A stretch of DNA of 64,000 nt from Mycobacterium conspicuum (GTDB lineage Bacteria > Actinomycetota > Actinomycetes > Mycobacteriales > Mycobacteriaceae): positions 4,340,001 to 4,404,000 of the forward strand of contig NZ_AP022613.1 in the NCBI RefSeq assembly GCF_010730195.1. The letters are read 5' to 3'. Positions within the stretch are counted from its first letter, which is position 1, and each line of letters starts with the position of its first letter. The notes under the pieces are model-generated. The model was not told the origin of the DNA. It made no database searches and worked only from the letters and a program-made list of their open reading frames with translations. Positions 42,985 through 51,064 of this stretch are shown piece by piece. A program made the translations under genes and the position numbers.

Positions 42985-44199
42985 CTAAATCCAGACGCCC
43001 TTGCCCACCGCGACCACGCCGCCGGAGCTGATCGCGAACCGTTCGCGGTCCTTCTCCAGATCGACACCGACCATCTCGCCGGGCCCGACGACGACGTTCT
43101 TGTCCAGGATGGCGTGCCGCACCACGGCGCCGCGCCCGACCCGCGCGCCCGGCATGAGCACGCTGCCCTCCACGATCGCGCCGTCGTCGACGACGACGTT
43201 GGACGACAGCACCGAGTTGCGCACCGAGGCCGCCGAGATGATGCTGCCGGCACCCACCACCGACTCTTGCGCCGAGCCGCCGTTGACGAACTTCGCCGGC
43301 GCCAGGTTCTCCGAGGCGCCCAGGATCGGCCAGCGCTTGTTGTACAGGTTGAACACCGGATGCACCGACACCAGGTCCATGTGCGCGTCGTAGAACGCGT
43401 CCAGCGTTCCGACGTCCCGCCAGTAGGCGCGGTCGCGGTCGGTGGCACCGGGGACCTCGTTGTCGTTGAAGTCGTACACGGCGGCCATCCCGTCCTCGAC
43501 CAGCCGCGGGATGATGTCGCCGCCCATGTCGTGATCGGAATGGTCGTCGTCGGCGTCGGCGCGAATCGCGTCGATGAGCACCTTGGTGGTGAAGATGTAG
43601 TTGCCCATCGAGACGAAGGTGCTGTCGGGATCGTCGGGAGTGCCGGGCGGCTCCAGGGGCTTCTCGAGGAAATTGCGGATGCGGCCCGAGTCGTCGGCGT
43701 CGATGCACCCGAACGCGTGCGCCTCGCTGCGCGGCACCCGGATGCCGGCCACCGTCGCTCCCGCTCCGCTGTCGACATGAAAGGCGACCATCTGCTCGGG
43801 GTCCATCCGGTACACGTGGTCGGCGCCGAAAACGACTATGTAGTCCGGGTCTTCGTCATAGATCAGGTTCAGCGACTGATAGATCGCGTCGGCCGATCCG
43901 GTATACCAGCGCGGGCCCAGGCGCTGCTGCGCCGGCACCGGGGTGATGTACTCGCCAGCCAATCCGGACAACCGCCAGTTCTGCGAAATGTGACGGTCGA
44001 GTGAATGCGACTTGTATTGCGTGAGAACGCAAATCCTTAGATAGCGGGCGTTGACGAGATTGGACAGCACGAAGTCGATCAGTCGGTAGGCGCCGCCGAA
44101 GGGAACCGCGGGCTTGGCCCGATCGGCGGTGAGCGGATACAACCGCTTGCCCTCACCGCCGGCCAGGACGATGCCCAGCACGTGTGGCGCTTCCCTCAT
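42985..44199 (-). CDS. glgC: Glucose-1-phosphate adenylyltransferase
   Basis: 404 residues, full length. N-terminal nucleotidyltransferase core with VLAGGEGKRLYPLTADRAKP, RWYTGSADAIYQ, VFGADHVYRMD and IRNFLEKPLEPP, then a C-terminal left-handed beta-helix (SVVGAGSIISAASVRNSVL). It makes ADP-glucose for maltose-1-phosphate, glycogen and capsular alpha-glucan synthesis. It is divergent from glgA/glgM with a 114-base shared promoter region, as in M. tuberculosis (Rv1213/Rv1212c). Confidence 0.96.
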   Translation of the reverse strand: MREAPHVLGIVLAGGEGKRLYPLTADRAKPAVPFGGAYRLIDFVLSNLVNARYLRICVLTQYKSHSLDRHISQNWRLSGLAGEYITPVPAQQRLGPRWYTGSADAIYQSLNLIYDEDPDYIVVFGADHVYRMDPEQMVAFHVDSGAGATVAGIRVPRSEAHAFGCIDADDSGRIRNFLEKPLEPPGTPDDPDSTFVSMGNYIFTTKVLIDAIRADADDDHSDHDMGGDIIPRLVEDGMAAVYDFNDNEVPGATDRDRAYWRDVGTLDAFYDAHMDLVSVHPVFNLYNKRWPILGASENLAPAKFVNGGSAQESVVGAGSIISAASVRNSVLSSNVVVDDGAIVEGSVLMPGARVGRGAVVRHAILDKNVVVGPGEMVGVDLEKDRERFAISSGGVVAVGKGVWI

Positions 44200-44313
44200 G
44201 GCTCAAACCTATCGGCAGCCGCTTGCCGCTGCCAGGGGAAAGCGCGCCCGCCCCGCCGGCTTCTGTCCGACTCGGCTGGCGAGTCGCCTCGTCGGGCCGT
44301 TACCGTGCGGAGT

Positions 44314-45477
44314 ATGCGGGTGGCGATGATGACTCGGGAGTACCCTCCGGAGGTCTACGGCGGGGCGGGGGTACACGTCACCGAACTCGTTGCGCAGCTG
44401 CGCCGCCTGTGCGCGGTCGACGTGCACTGCATGGGCGAGCCCCGCCCCGGCGCGTTCGCCCATCAACCCGACGCGAGGCTGCGGGGCGCCAACGCGGCCC
44501 TGTCCACGTTGTCGTCGGACCTGGTGATGGCAAACGCGGCGTCGGCGGCCACGGTCGTGCATTCCCACACCTGGTACACCGGCATGGCCGGGCATCTGGC
44601 CGCGATGCTCTACGACATTCCCCACGTGTTGACCGCGCATTCCCTTGAGCCGCTGCGGCCGTGGAAGGCCGAGCAGCTCGGCGGCGGCTACCGGATCTCG
44701 ACGTGGGTGGAGCACACCGCCGTGCGGGGCGCCGACGCGATCATCGCGGTCAGCAACGGCATGCGCGAAGACATGCTGCGCGTCTACCCCGCCCTGGACC
44801 CCAGCCTGGTGCACGTCATCCGCAACGGGATCGACACCGACGTGTGGCAGCCGGCCGGGCCCGTGCGCACCGGCTCCGTACTGGCCGAGCTCGGCGTCGA
44901 CATGAGCCGGCCGATCGTGGCGTTCGTCGGGCGGATCACCCGGCAGAAGGGCGTCGCCCATTTGGTTGCGGCCGCGCACCAATTCAGCCCCGAGGCGCAG
45001 TTGGTGCTGTGCGCCGGCGCGCCCGACACCCCGGAGATCGCCGAGGAAGTGCGGACCGCGGTGGCCGGGCTGGCCGGCAGCCGCACCGGGGTGTACTGGA
45101 TCCGCGACATGCTTCCCATCGGGGAGCTACGCGAAATCCTTTCGGCAGCAACAGTTTTCGTCTGTCCGTCGGTGTATGAGCCGTTGGGGATCGTGAACCT
45201 CGAGGCGATGGCCTGCGCCACCGCGGTGGTGGCCTCCGACGTCGGTGGGATACCCGAAGTGGTCGCCGACGGCGTCACCGGATCACTGGTGCACTACGAC
45301 CGCGACGACCCGGTCGGTTACCGGGCCAGGTTGGCCGAGGCGGTCAATGAGTTGATTGCCGACCCCGAACGGGCGGAGCGCTACGGCCGCGCCGGACGCC
45401 AGCGCTGCATCGAGGAATTCTCCTGGGCGCAAGTGGCCGAGCAGACGTTGGACATCTACCGCAAGGTGTGCGCGTAA
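44314..45477 (+). CDS. glgA: GT4 ADP-glucose transferase (GlgA/GlgM)
   Basis: 387 residues from ATG at 44314, matching the M. tuberculosis Rv1212c start MRVAMxTREYPPEVYGGAGV. GT-B fold with acceptor-side HSHTWYTGMAGHL and C-terminal VFVCPSVYEPLGIVNLEAMA, the nucleotide-sugar Glu-x7-Glu motif. Rv1212c was long called glycogen synthase GlgA and later recognised as GlgM, which joins ADP-glucose and glucose-1-phosphate to maltose-1-phosphate for the GlgE pathway. Upstream in-frame codons are antisense-like Arg-rich text and are excluded. Confidence 0.94.
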   Translation: MRVAMMTREYPPEVYGGAGVHVTELVAQLRRLCAVDVHCMGEPRPGAFAHQPDARLRGANAALSTLSSDLVMANAASAATVVHSHTWYTGMAGHLAAMLYDIPHVLTAHSLEPLRPWKAEQLGGGYRISTWVEHTAVRGADAIIAVSNGMREDMLRVYPALDPSLVHVIRNGIDTDVWQPAGPVRTGSVLAELGVDMSRPIVAFVGRITRQKGVAHLVAAAHQFSPEAQLVLCAGAPDTPEIAEEVRTAVAGLAGSRTGVYWIRDMLPIGELREILSAATVFVCPSVYEPLGIVNLEAMACATAVVASDVGGIPEVVADGVTGSLVHYDRDDPVGYRARLAEAVNELIADPERAERYGRAGRQRCIEEFSWAQVAEQTLDIYRKVCA

Positions 45478-45491
45478 CTCCCCCGCCGGGG

Positions 45492-45659
45492 CTAGCTGGT
45501 GACGCCCTTGAGTTCGTCGCCGAGCGCGGCGGCTTCGTCGGGGGTGAGCTCGACGACGAGCCGGCCGCCGCCTTCCAGTGGTACCCGCATCACGATGCCG
45601 CGCCCCTCCTTCGTCGCTTCCAGAGGACCGTCTCCGGTCCGGGGCTTCATCGCCGCCAT
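45492..45659 (-). CDS. DUF3117 small conserved protein (Rv1211-like)
   Basis: 55 residues: starts MAAMKPRTGDGPLEATKEGR and ends TPDEAAALGDELKGVTS. It agrees with the actinobacterial DUF3117 protein Rv1211 as I know it. A strong GGAGGGAG ribosome site precedes ATG at 45657-45659, which fixes the start despite a longer open frame. Function unknown. It is convergent with glgA, 14 bases apart. Confidence 0.93.
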   Translation of the reverse strand: MAAMKPRTGDGPLEATKEGRGIVMRVPLEGGGRLVVELTPDEAAALGDELKGVTS

Positions 45660-45826
45660 CGAGTACTCCCTCCAGATTTGAGCTGACCCGCGGTCGCGGA
45701 CCTGGTCGGCACCGAGCATGACTCGCCGGTGGGATCCCGGCGACACCCGACATTGAACTGCCCAATCACCCCCCCATTGTTCCTTATCGATGTCGATAGG
45801 TGCACAAAGACCCGCAATGTCGGCCC

Positions 45827-46408
45827 CTACCGACTTAGCGGGGGCACCCAACACGCACGAATATGGTCGTCGACCATCCCCGTCGCCTGCATCAGCGCAT
45901 AGGCGGTGGTAGGGCCGACGAAGCGGAACCCGAGGCGCTTCAGTTCGCGCGCCATGGCCTTCGATTCGGCGCTCGCTGAGGGGATTTCGGATCCGTCGGC
46001 CGGTCGCGGCCGCGGCGGCGGCGCGAACGACCACAGCAGCTCGGACAGGTCGGCGGGCGACCCCAGGTCGAGGGCGGCGCGGGCGTTGGCGATGGTCGCC
46101 TCGATCTTGGCCCGATTGCGCACGATCCCGTCATCGGCCAGCAACCGCTGCACGTCGGCGTCTTTGAAGCGGGCGATCTTCTTGACGTCGAACCCGCGGA
46201 ACGCGCGCCGGAAATTCTCGCGTTTGCGCAGGATGATCAGCCATGACAGCCCGCTCTGAAAGGCCTCCAGGCTCATCCGCTCGAACAGCGCGGTCCCGTC
46301 GTGCAGCGGGCGGCCCCACTCCTGATCGTGATAGTTGCGGTACATCTCGGCGTGCGGACCGGAGCTCAGTCCCGCCCAGCCGCACCGGATCCGGCCGTCG
46401 TCCTCCAT
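45827..46408 (-). CDS. tagA: DNA-3-methyladenine glycosylase I
   Basis: 193 residues. Signature text of TagI: RCGWAGLSSGPHAEMYRNYHD, EWGRPLHDGTALFERMSLE, FQSGLSWLIILRKRENFR, and late FVGPTTAYALMQATGMVDDH. It removes 3-methyladenine from alkylated DNA (base excision repair). The expected zinc-binding Cys and late His/Cys positions (C9; DDHIRACW) are present. ATG overlaps the preceding gene's stop by one base (TAATG). Equivalent of Rv1210. Confidence 0.93.
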   Translation of the reverse strand: MEDDGRIRCGWAGLSSGPHAEMYRNYHDQEWGRPLHDGTALFERMSLEAFQSGLSWLIILRKRENFRRAFRGFDVKKIARFKDADVQRLLADDGIVRNRAKIEATIANARAALDLGSPADLSELLWSFAPPPRPRPADGSEIPSASAESKAMARELKRLGFRFVGPTTAYALMQATGMVDDHIRACWVPPLSR

Positions 46409-46758
46409 TACTTGTCCGGACGTTTTTCGGCGTCGTTTGGTTCCATCTCCATCACGTCGGGCTGGGTTTCTGGGGATGGCTGCAGCGCCGCCAGCTGACC
46501 GCGCAGCGCCTCGAGCTCCCGGCCCAGCCGGTCCAGCACCCAGTCCACCTCGCTGGTCTTGTAGCCGCGCAGCACCTGGGTGAACTTGACGGCGTCGACG
46601 TCGGCGCCGGTCACGCCGAACGCCGGCAACACCGTCGCCGTCGTGCCCTTCGGCAGCGGCGGCAACTGCTCGCCGCGCCCGAACAGCAGGCTGCCGGCGC
46701 CGAACAGCACGATCGCCACCAGGACGAGAACCACCAGGTAGAGCAATACCAACGCCAC
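46408..46758 (-). CDS. DivIVA-domain membrane protein (Rv1209-like)
   Basis: 116 residues: one N-terminal membrane helix (VLLYLVVLVLVAIVLFGAGSLL, shown in part by ALVLLYLVVLVLVAIVL), then a short DivIVA-like motif FTQVLRGYKTSEVDWVLDRL and a coiled coil with Glu/Gln-rich tail. Likely a small envelope or polar scaffold protein. It is coupled to tagA by TAATG and lies 15 bases after gpgS, in the conserved fadD6-folP2-gpgS-Rv1209-tagA order. Confidence 0.88.
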   Translation of the reverse strand: MALVLLYLVVLVLVAIVLFGAGSLLFGRGEQLPPLPKGTTATVLPAFGVTGADVDAVKFTQVLRGYKTSEVDWVLDRLGRELEALRGQLAALQPSPETQPDVMEMEPNDAEKRPDK

Positions 46759-46773
46759 GGGAACGATATTGCC

Positions 46774-47694
46774 CTAGCGGGGCCGCAACCCGTTCATCGG
46801 CGGCCGGTCCACCAGCGACACCGGCGACGTGCGCGCGGTGAACTCGTCGCCGTCGGGGAAGAATTGCGTCAGCCCGATCCCCGAGTCGGGGATGCCGCAT
46901 CGCGATAACAGGGTCGCCATCACCTGGCGGCTCATCACGCCCAGCTCGGCCAGCGGCCGGTTGCGGTGCGCCCGCACACCCAGGTTGACCTGCGCGATCG
47001 CGTCCAGGCCCAACCGGTCGAAGGTGTCGACCAACAGGCCGATCTCCACCCCGTAGCCCGGCGCGAACGGCAGCGACGTCAGCAGTTCGCGGGTGGCCGC
47101 GTACTCGCCGCCCAGCGGCTGCAGCACGCCGCCCAGCTCGGGCCGCAGCGCCGCCAACAGGGGCCGCGCCACCAGCTCGGTGACCCGCCCACCGCCGGTC
47201 GCCCCCGCGTCGAGCGGCCGTCGATAGAAGCTTTTGACCAGGTGGATGCCGTCCCCGGTGAGCAGCGGGCCGACCAGCCACGGCACGAACATCGGATGCG
47301 GGTTGATCAGGTCGGAGTCGACGAACACCACGATGTCGCCGCTGGTGGCCGCCAGCGAGCGCCACAGCGCCTCGCCCTTGCCGGGCCGGGTCGGGATTTC
47401 CGGCAGCGCCTGCTCGCGGCTGACGACGCGGGCGCCGGCGGCGATGGCCCGGATCTCGGTCTCGTCGGTGGAGCCCGAGTCCAGCACGATCAGCTCGTCG
47501 ACCAGGCTGCCGGTCAGCGGCGAGATGCTGTCGACCACCGATTCGATGGTCTCTTCCTCGTCGAGGGCGGGCAGCACCACCGAGATGGTCCGCCCGGCCT
47601 TGGCCGCCACCAGTTCGGCGATGGTCCAGCTGGGGCGGTTCCACAGCAGCCTGTGGTTGGTGAGGTCACCGGCGACCAGGTCCGACGCTGTCAT
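46774..47694 (-). CDS. gpgS: Glucosyl-3-phosphoglycerate synthase
   Basis: 306 residues, GT81 family: VVLPALDEEETIESVV at 39-54, VLDSGSTDETE at 70-80, RPGKGEALWRSL and the metal-binding VFVDSDL at 124-129, with GYGVEIGLLVD later. It joins glucose from a nucleotide donor to 3-phosphoglycerate, the first step to methylglucose lipopolysaccharide. Slightly shorter than Rv1208 (324). ATGA overlap with folP2. Confidence 0.94.
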   Translation of the reverse strand: MTASDLVAGDLTNHRLLWNRPSWTIAELVAAKAGRTISVVLPALDEEETIESVVDSISPLTGSLVDELIVLDSGSTDETEIRAIAAGARVVSREQALPEIPTRPGKGEALWRSLAATSGDIVVFVDSDLINPHPMFVPWLVGPLLTGDGIHLVKSFYRRPLDAGATGGGRVTELVARPLLAALRPELGGVLQPLGGEYAATRELLTSLPFAPGYGVEIGLLVDTFDRLGLDAIAQVNLGVRAHRNRPLAELGVMSRQVMATLLSRCGIPDSGIGLTQFFPDGDEFTARTSPVSLVDRPPMNGLRPR

Positions 47695-48566
47695 GCCAAT
47701 CCCCTCACGGTGCGCGCCGGCGGGCGCGTGCCCTGGATCGAGGCCACCATTTCCAGGACGCGCCTCGTGGCGGCGACCTCGTGCACCCGAAACATGCGCA
47801 CACCGGCGGCCGCCGCCAGCGCGGTGGCGGCCAGTGTGCCCTCGAGCCGTTCGGTCAATTCCACGCCCAGAGTCTCCCCGACGAAGTCCTTGTTACTCAA
47901 CGCCATGAGCACGGGCCACCCGGTCTCGACCAGATCGGCCACGTGGCGCAGCAGCACCAGCCCGTGGAAGGTGTTCTTGCCGAAATCGTGGGCCGGGTCG
48001 ATCAGCACCCGATCGCGGGCCACTCCGGCCGCGACCGCCCGCTCGGCGGCGGCGGTGACCTGGCGAATCACGTCGTCGACCACACCGCGGGTAGTCGTAC
48101 CGTAGCTCACCCGGAACGGACGTGTGCGCGGCAGCGCGCCGCCGGTGTGCGAACACACCAGGCCCGCGCCAAACTCGGCGGCGACCTCGGGCAGGGCGGG
48201 GTCGATCCCGCCCCAGGTGTCGTTGATCAGGTCCGCGCCCGCCGCGCAGGCCAGCTTGGCCACCTCGGAGCGCCAGGTGTCGGCGCTGATCAGCTGGTTC
48301 GGGTAGGCGTCGCGCAGCCATTCGATGAACGGCACCAGCCGCGCGATCTCGGTGTCGGCGTCGACGGTCTCGCCCGGGCCGGCCTTGACGCCCCCGACGT
48401 CGATGACGTCGGCGCCCTCGGCGATCGCCTGGTGGACGGCGGCGCGGGCCGCGTCGTCGCTGAACGTCGCGCCCCGGTCGTAGAACGAGTCCGGGGTGCG
48501 GTTGATGATCGCCATGATCAGCGGGCGATCACTGGCGACCGGGCGACCGCAAAGCGTCGACTGCAC
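47691..48566 (-). CDS. folP2: Dihydropteroate synthase paralogue FolP2
   Basis: 291 residues from GTG at 48564-48566 (QSTLCGRPVASDRPLIMAI). Pterin-binding TIM barrel with IINRTPDSFYDRGATF, DVGGVKAGPGE, ISADTWRSEVAKLA, DLINDTWGG and VLIDPAHDFGKNTFH. FolP2 of M. tuberculosis (Rv1207) lacks the para-aminobenzoate condensing activity of FolP1, so true dihydropteroate synthesis is doubtful; the gpgS linkage hints at a different role. The frame is open upstream, but its text is not conserved. Confidence 0.92.
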   Translation of the reverse strand: MQSTLCGRPVASDRPLIMAIINRTPDSFYDRGATFSDDAARAAVHQAIAEGADVIDVGGVKAGPGETVDADTEIARLVPFIEWLRDAYPNQLISADTWRSEVAKLACAAGADLINDTWGGIDPALPEVAAEFGAGLVCSHTGGALPRTRPFRVSYGTTTRGVVDDVIRQVTAAAERAVAAGVARDRVLIDPAHDFGKNTFHGLVLLRHVADLVETGWPVLMALSNKDFVGETLGVELTERLEGTLAATALAAAAGVRMFRVHEVAATRRVLEMVASIQGTRPPARTVRGLA

Positions 48567-48660
48567 GCGTCTATGGTGCCAGGCCGCCCGCGAGCCGAAC
48601 CGCACTGCGACATTGAACCCGAATTTTCGCAGTGAGGTTCGGCTCGCGGAGCGGACGCCG

Positions 48661-50448
48661 TCAGCCCGCCGGGCGCTTACCCGCCGCGACTTCCTCCGGG
48701 TAAGAGTCGTAGAATGGCACATACCCCTCGTCCCGGCCCGAAAGCACGTACAGCGGGTCCTTGACGCCAGACCCGTAGCCCTGCTCGCGCAGCTCCACCT
48801 TGCGGCTCTTGAACGTCGAGGTGTGCTCCAGCGACTCCGCGACCCGCACGAACAACGGCAACGCGTACCCGGGCAACTGGTCGTAGACCGCGCCGGCCAA
48901 CGACTTGCCGTCGAAGTCGGTGCCGTCGCGCAGCTTGACCGCGGCCATCCCGGCCCGGCCGCCGGTGTCGGGCACCTCGACGCCGTAGACCGTGCATTCC
49001 TCGACGCAAGGGTCCGACGACACCGCGGCCTCGACCTGCGTGGTGGCCACGTTCTCGCCCTTCCAGCGGAAGGTGTCGCCCAGCCGGTCGACGAACGCGG
49101 CGTGCAACTTGCCCTGCGGACTCATCACGTCGCCGGTGTTAAACCAGCAGTCGCCGTCGCGAAAAGCGTTGCGCACCAACTTCTTTTCGGAAGCCTCTTT
49201 GTCGGTGTAGCCGTCGAACGGGGAAAACCTGTTGACCGGGCTGATCAGCAGACCCGGCTGTCCGGGGGGCACCCGGCGCACCCGTCCGTTCTCGTCGCGC
49301 CGCGGCGCGCCGGTGTCGGGGTCGTATTCCACGTAGGCCAGCGGCATCGGCGCGATGCCGGTGCTGCGGGGCACGTTGAAGATGTTGATGAAGGCGGTGT
49401 TGCCCTCGCTGGCGGCGTAGAACTCGCACACCCGGGCGACGTTGAACCGGGTGGTGAATTCCTCCCAGATCTCCGGGCGCAGCCCGTTGCCGGCGATCAG
49501 GCGCACCTGGTGCGCCCGGTCGGTCGGCTTGGCGGGCTGGTTGAGCAGGTATCGGCAGATCTCGCCGATATAGATGAACGCCGTGGCGCGGTTGGCGATC
49601 ACCTCGTCCCAGAACCGCGACGCCGAGAACGACTTGCCCAGCGCAAGCGTCGCGCCGGACGTGATCACCGACGACACGGCGACCGTCAGCGCGTTGTTGT
49701 GATACAGCGGCAGGCAGCTGTACAGGGTGTCGGACGGCCGCAGCCGCAGCCCCAGGCCGCCGAACGCACCCAGCGCCTTCAGCCAGCGATAGTGCGTCAT
49801 GATGCTGGCCTTGGGATAGCCCGTGGTGCCCGACGTGAAGATGTAGAACGCGGTGTCCTTGGCGCGCACCTCCGAGGCCGACGCCGGGTTGGTGGCCGGC
49901 GCGCTCACCGCGAAGCGCTCCAAGTCCTCGATGGTCAGGGTGTTGTCGGAGGTGTGCGCGGCGCCGGATTCGGCGACCGCGCTGATCAGGTCGGTCTCCG
50001 CGATCAGCAGCTTGGGGTCCAGCAGGCCCAGGCTGTGCGCGAGCACGTCGCCGCGCTGGTGGTAGTTGAGCATGCCGGCGACGGCGCCGCATTTGACGGT
50101 GGCGAGCATGGCCAGCACGGCGTTGGGCGAGTTGCGCAGCATGATGGCGACGACGTCACCCTGGCCGACACCGCGCGACGCGAGCACGGCGGCATACCGG
50201 TTGGCGGTCGCGTTGGCCTCGCGGTAGGTCAGCTCCTGGTCGCCGAATCGCAGGAAGACCCGGTCGCCGTAGCGCGCGGCCCGGTCTTGGAACACGGTGC
50301 CGATCGACCTCTTGGAGTTCGGCTGGGGCAGCATCCCGGTCACCACCCCGCGCGCGATCACCGGGAGGTCGGCCAGCACGGCCGGCACCCGGGTGGCGAT
50401 TTCGCTGAGGCTGACAGCTTTGCGCGCGCCGCCGTCGTGCTCGGACAT
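48661..50448 (-). CDS. fadD6: Long-chain acyl-CoA synthetase FadD6
   Basis: 595 residues, ANL superfamily. AMP-binding P-loop FYIFTSGTTGYPKASI, YHQRGD segment, FYAASEGN, GDCWFNTGDVM and DTFRWKGENVATTQVE; the C-terminal lysine region HTSTFKSRKVELR is intact. VLC/FATP-like fatty acid activator. ATG at 50446-50448 with GAGG eight bases upstream. Conserved with Rv1206 in size and neighbours. Confidence 0.93.
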   Translation of the reverse strand: MSEHDGGARKAVSLSEIATRVPAVLADLPVIARGVVTGMLPQPNSKRSIGTVFQDRAARYGDRVFLRFGDQELTYREANATANRYAAVLASRGVGQGDVVAIMLRNSPNAVLAMLATVKCGAVAGMLNYHQRGDVLAHSLGLLDPKLLIAETDLISAVAESGAAHTSDNTLTIEDLERFAVSAPATNPASASEVRAKDTAFYIFTSGTTGYPKASIMTHYRWLKALGAFGGLGLRLRPSDTLYSCLPLYHNNALTVAVSSVITSGATLALGKSFSASRFWDEVIANRATAFIYIGEICRYLLNQPAKPTDRAHQVRLIAGNGLRPEIWEEFTTRFNVARVCEFYAASEGNTAFINIFNVPRSTGIAPMPLAYVEYDPDTGAPRRDENGRVRRVPPGQPGLLISPVNRFSPFDGYTDKEASEKKLVRNAFRDGDCWFNTGDVMSPQGKLHAAFVDRLGDTFRWKGENVATTQVEAAVSSDPCVEECTVYGVEVPDTGGRAGMAAVKLRDGTDFDGKSLAGAVYDQLPGYALPLFVRVAESLEHTSTFKSRKVELREQGYGSGVKDPLYVLSGRDEGYVPFYDSYPEEVAAGKRPAG

Positions 50449-50470
50449 GAGATCCCTCGTTTCGCTCGTG

Positions 50471-51019
50471 TCAGGGTGCGCACGCCGCAAGCGCATCGCC
50501 GACGCTATCCACCACCAGCAGCCGGTCCAGCGCTGCCTGCGAGATGTATTCGGAGTCAACCAGGCGACAGAGCCACGCCCGCAGGCCGTCGTAATGCCCC
50601 CACGGATCAAGCATCACGATGGGTTTGCCGTGCATACCCAGATACCCCTCGGTCCATGCCTCCAGCAGTTCGTCGAGTGTGCCCACACCACCGGGCAGCG
50701 CGATGAACGCGTCGGCGCGGTCTTCCATGATTTGCTTCCGCTCACGCAGGGTATCGGTGACGATCAGCTCGTCGGAATCGGTGTCGGCGACCTCCGGGCG
50801 CACCAGGGTTTTCGGGATCACGCCGACGGTGCGACCGCCCCGGGCGCGCGCCGCCGACGCGACGGCACCCATCGCCGAGACCTTGCCCCCGCCCGACACC
50901 AGCGTCCAGCCGCGGTCGGCGATCGCCGCGCCGAGTTCGGCGGCCAGGGCCAGCAATTCGGGGTGCGTCGGCCCGGACGCGCAGTACACACAGACTGCCC
51001 AGTCCGTCGCTCGCTGCAC
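50471..51019 (-). CDS. LOG-family protein (Rv1205-like, cytokinin riboside 5'-monophosphate phosphoribohydrolase)
   Basis: 182 residues from GTG at 51017-51019 (TTG at 51023 possible). Motifs VSGGGKVSAMGAVA and the hallmark PGGVGTLDELLEAWT. LOG enzymes release free cytokinin base from its nucleotide; M. tuberculosis Rv1205 does this and its products matter for proteasome mutants' nitric oxide sensitivity. It precedes fadD6 with a 22-base gap and is divergent from the AAA protein. Confidence 0.92.
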   Translation of the reverse strand: MQRATDWAVCVYCASGPTHPELLALAAELGAAIADRGWTLVSGGGKVSAMGAVASAARARGGRTVGVIPKTLVRPEVADTDSDELIVTDTLRERKQIMEDRADAFIALPGGVGTLDELLEAWTEGYLGMHGKPIVMLDPWGHYDGLRAWLCRLVDSEYISQAALDRLLVVDSVGDALAACAP

Positions 51020-51064
51020 GCCCAAAGGCTATCGGGCGTCGGGCACGCACCGTAAAATCCGTCG

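Noticed and set aside
42813..43778. Minus-strand ORF overlapping glgC in another frame
   Set aside because: Ser/Arg/Thr-rich shadow of glgC; glgC itself is unambiguous.
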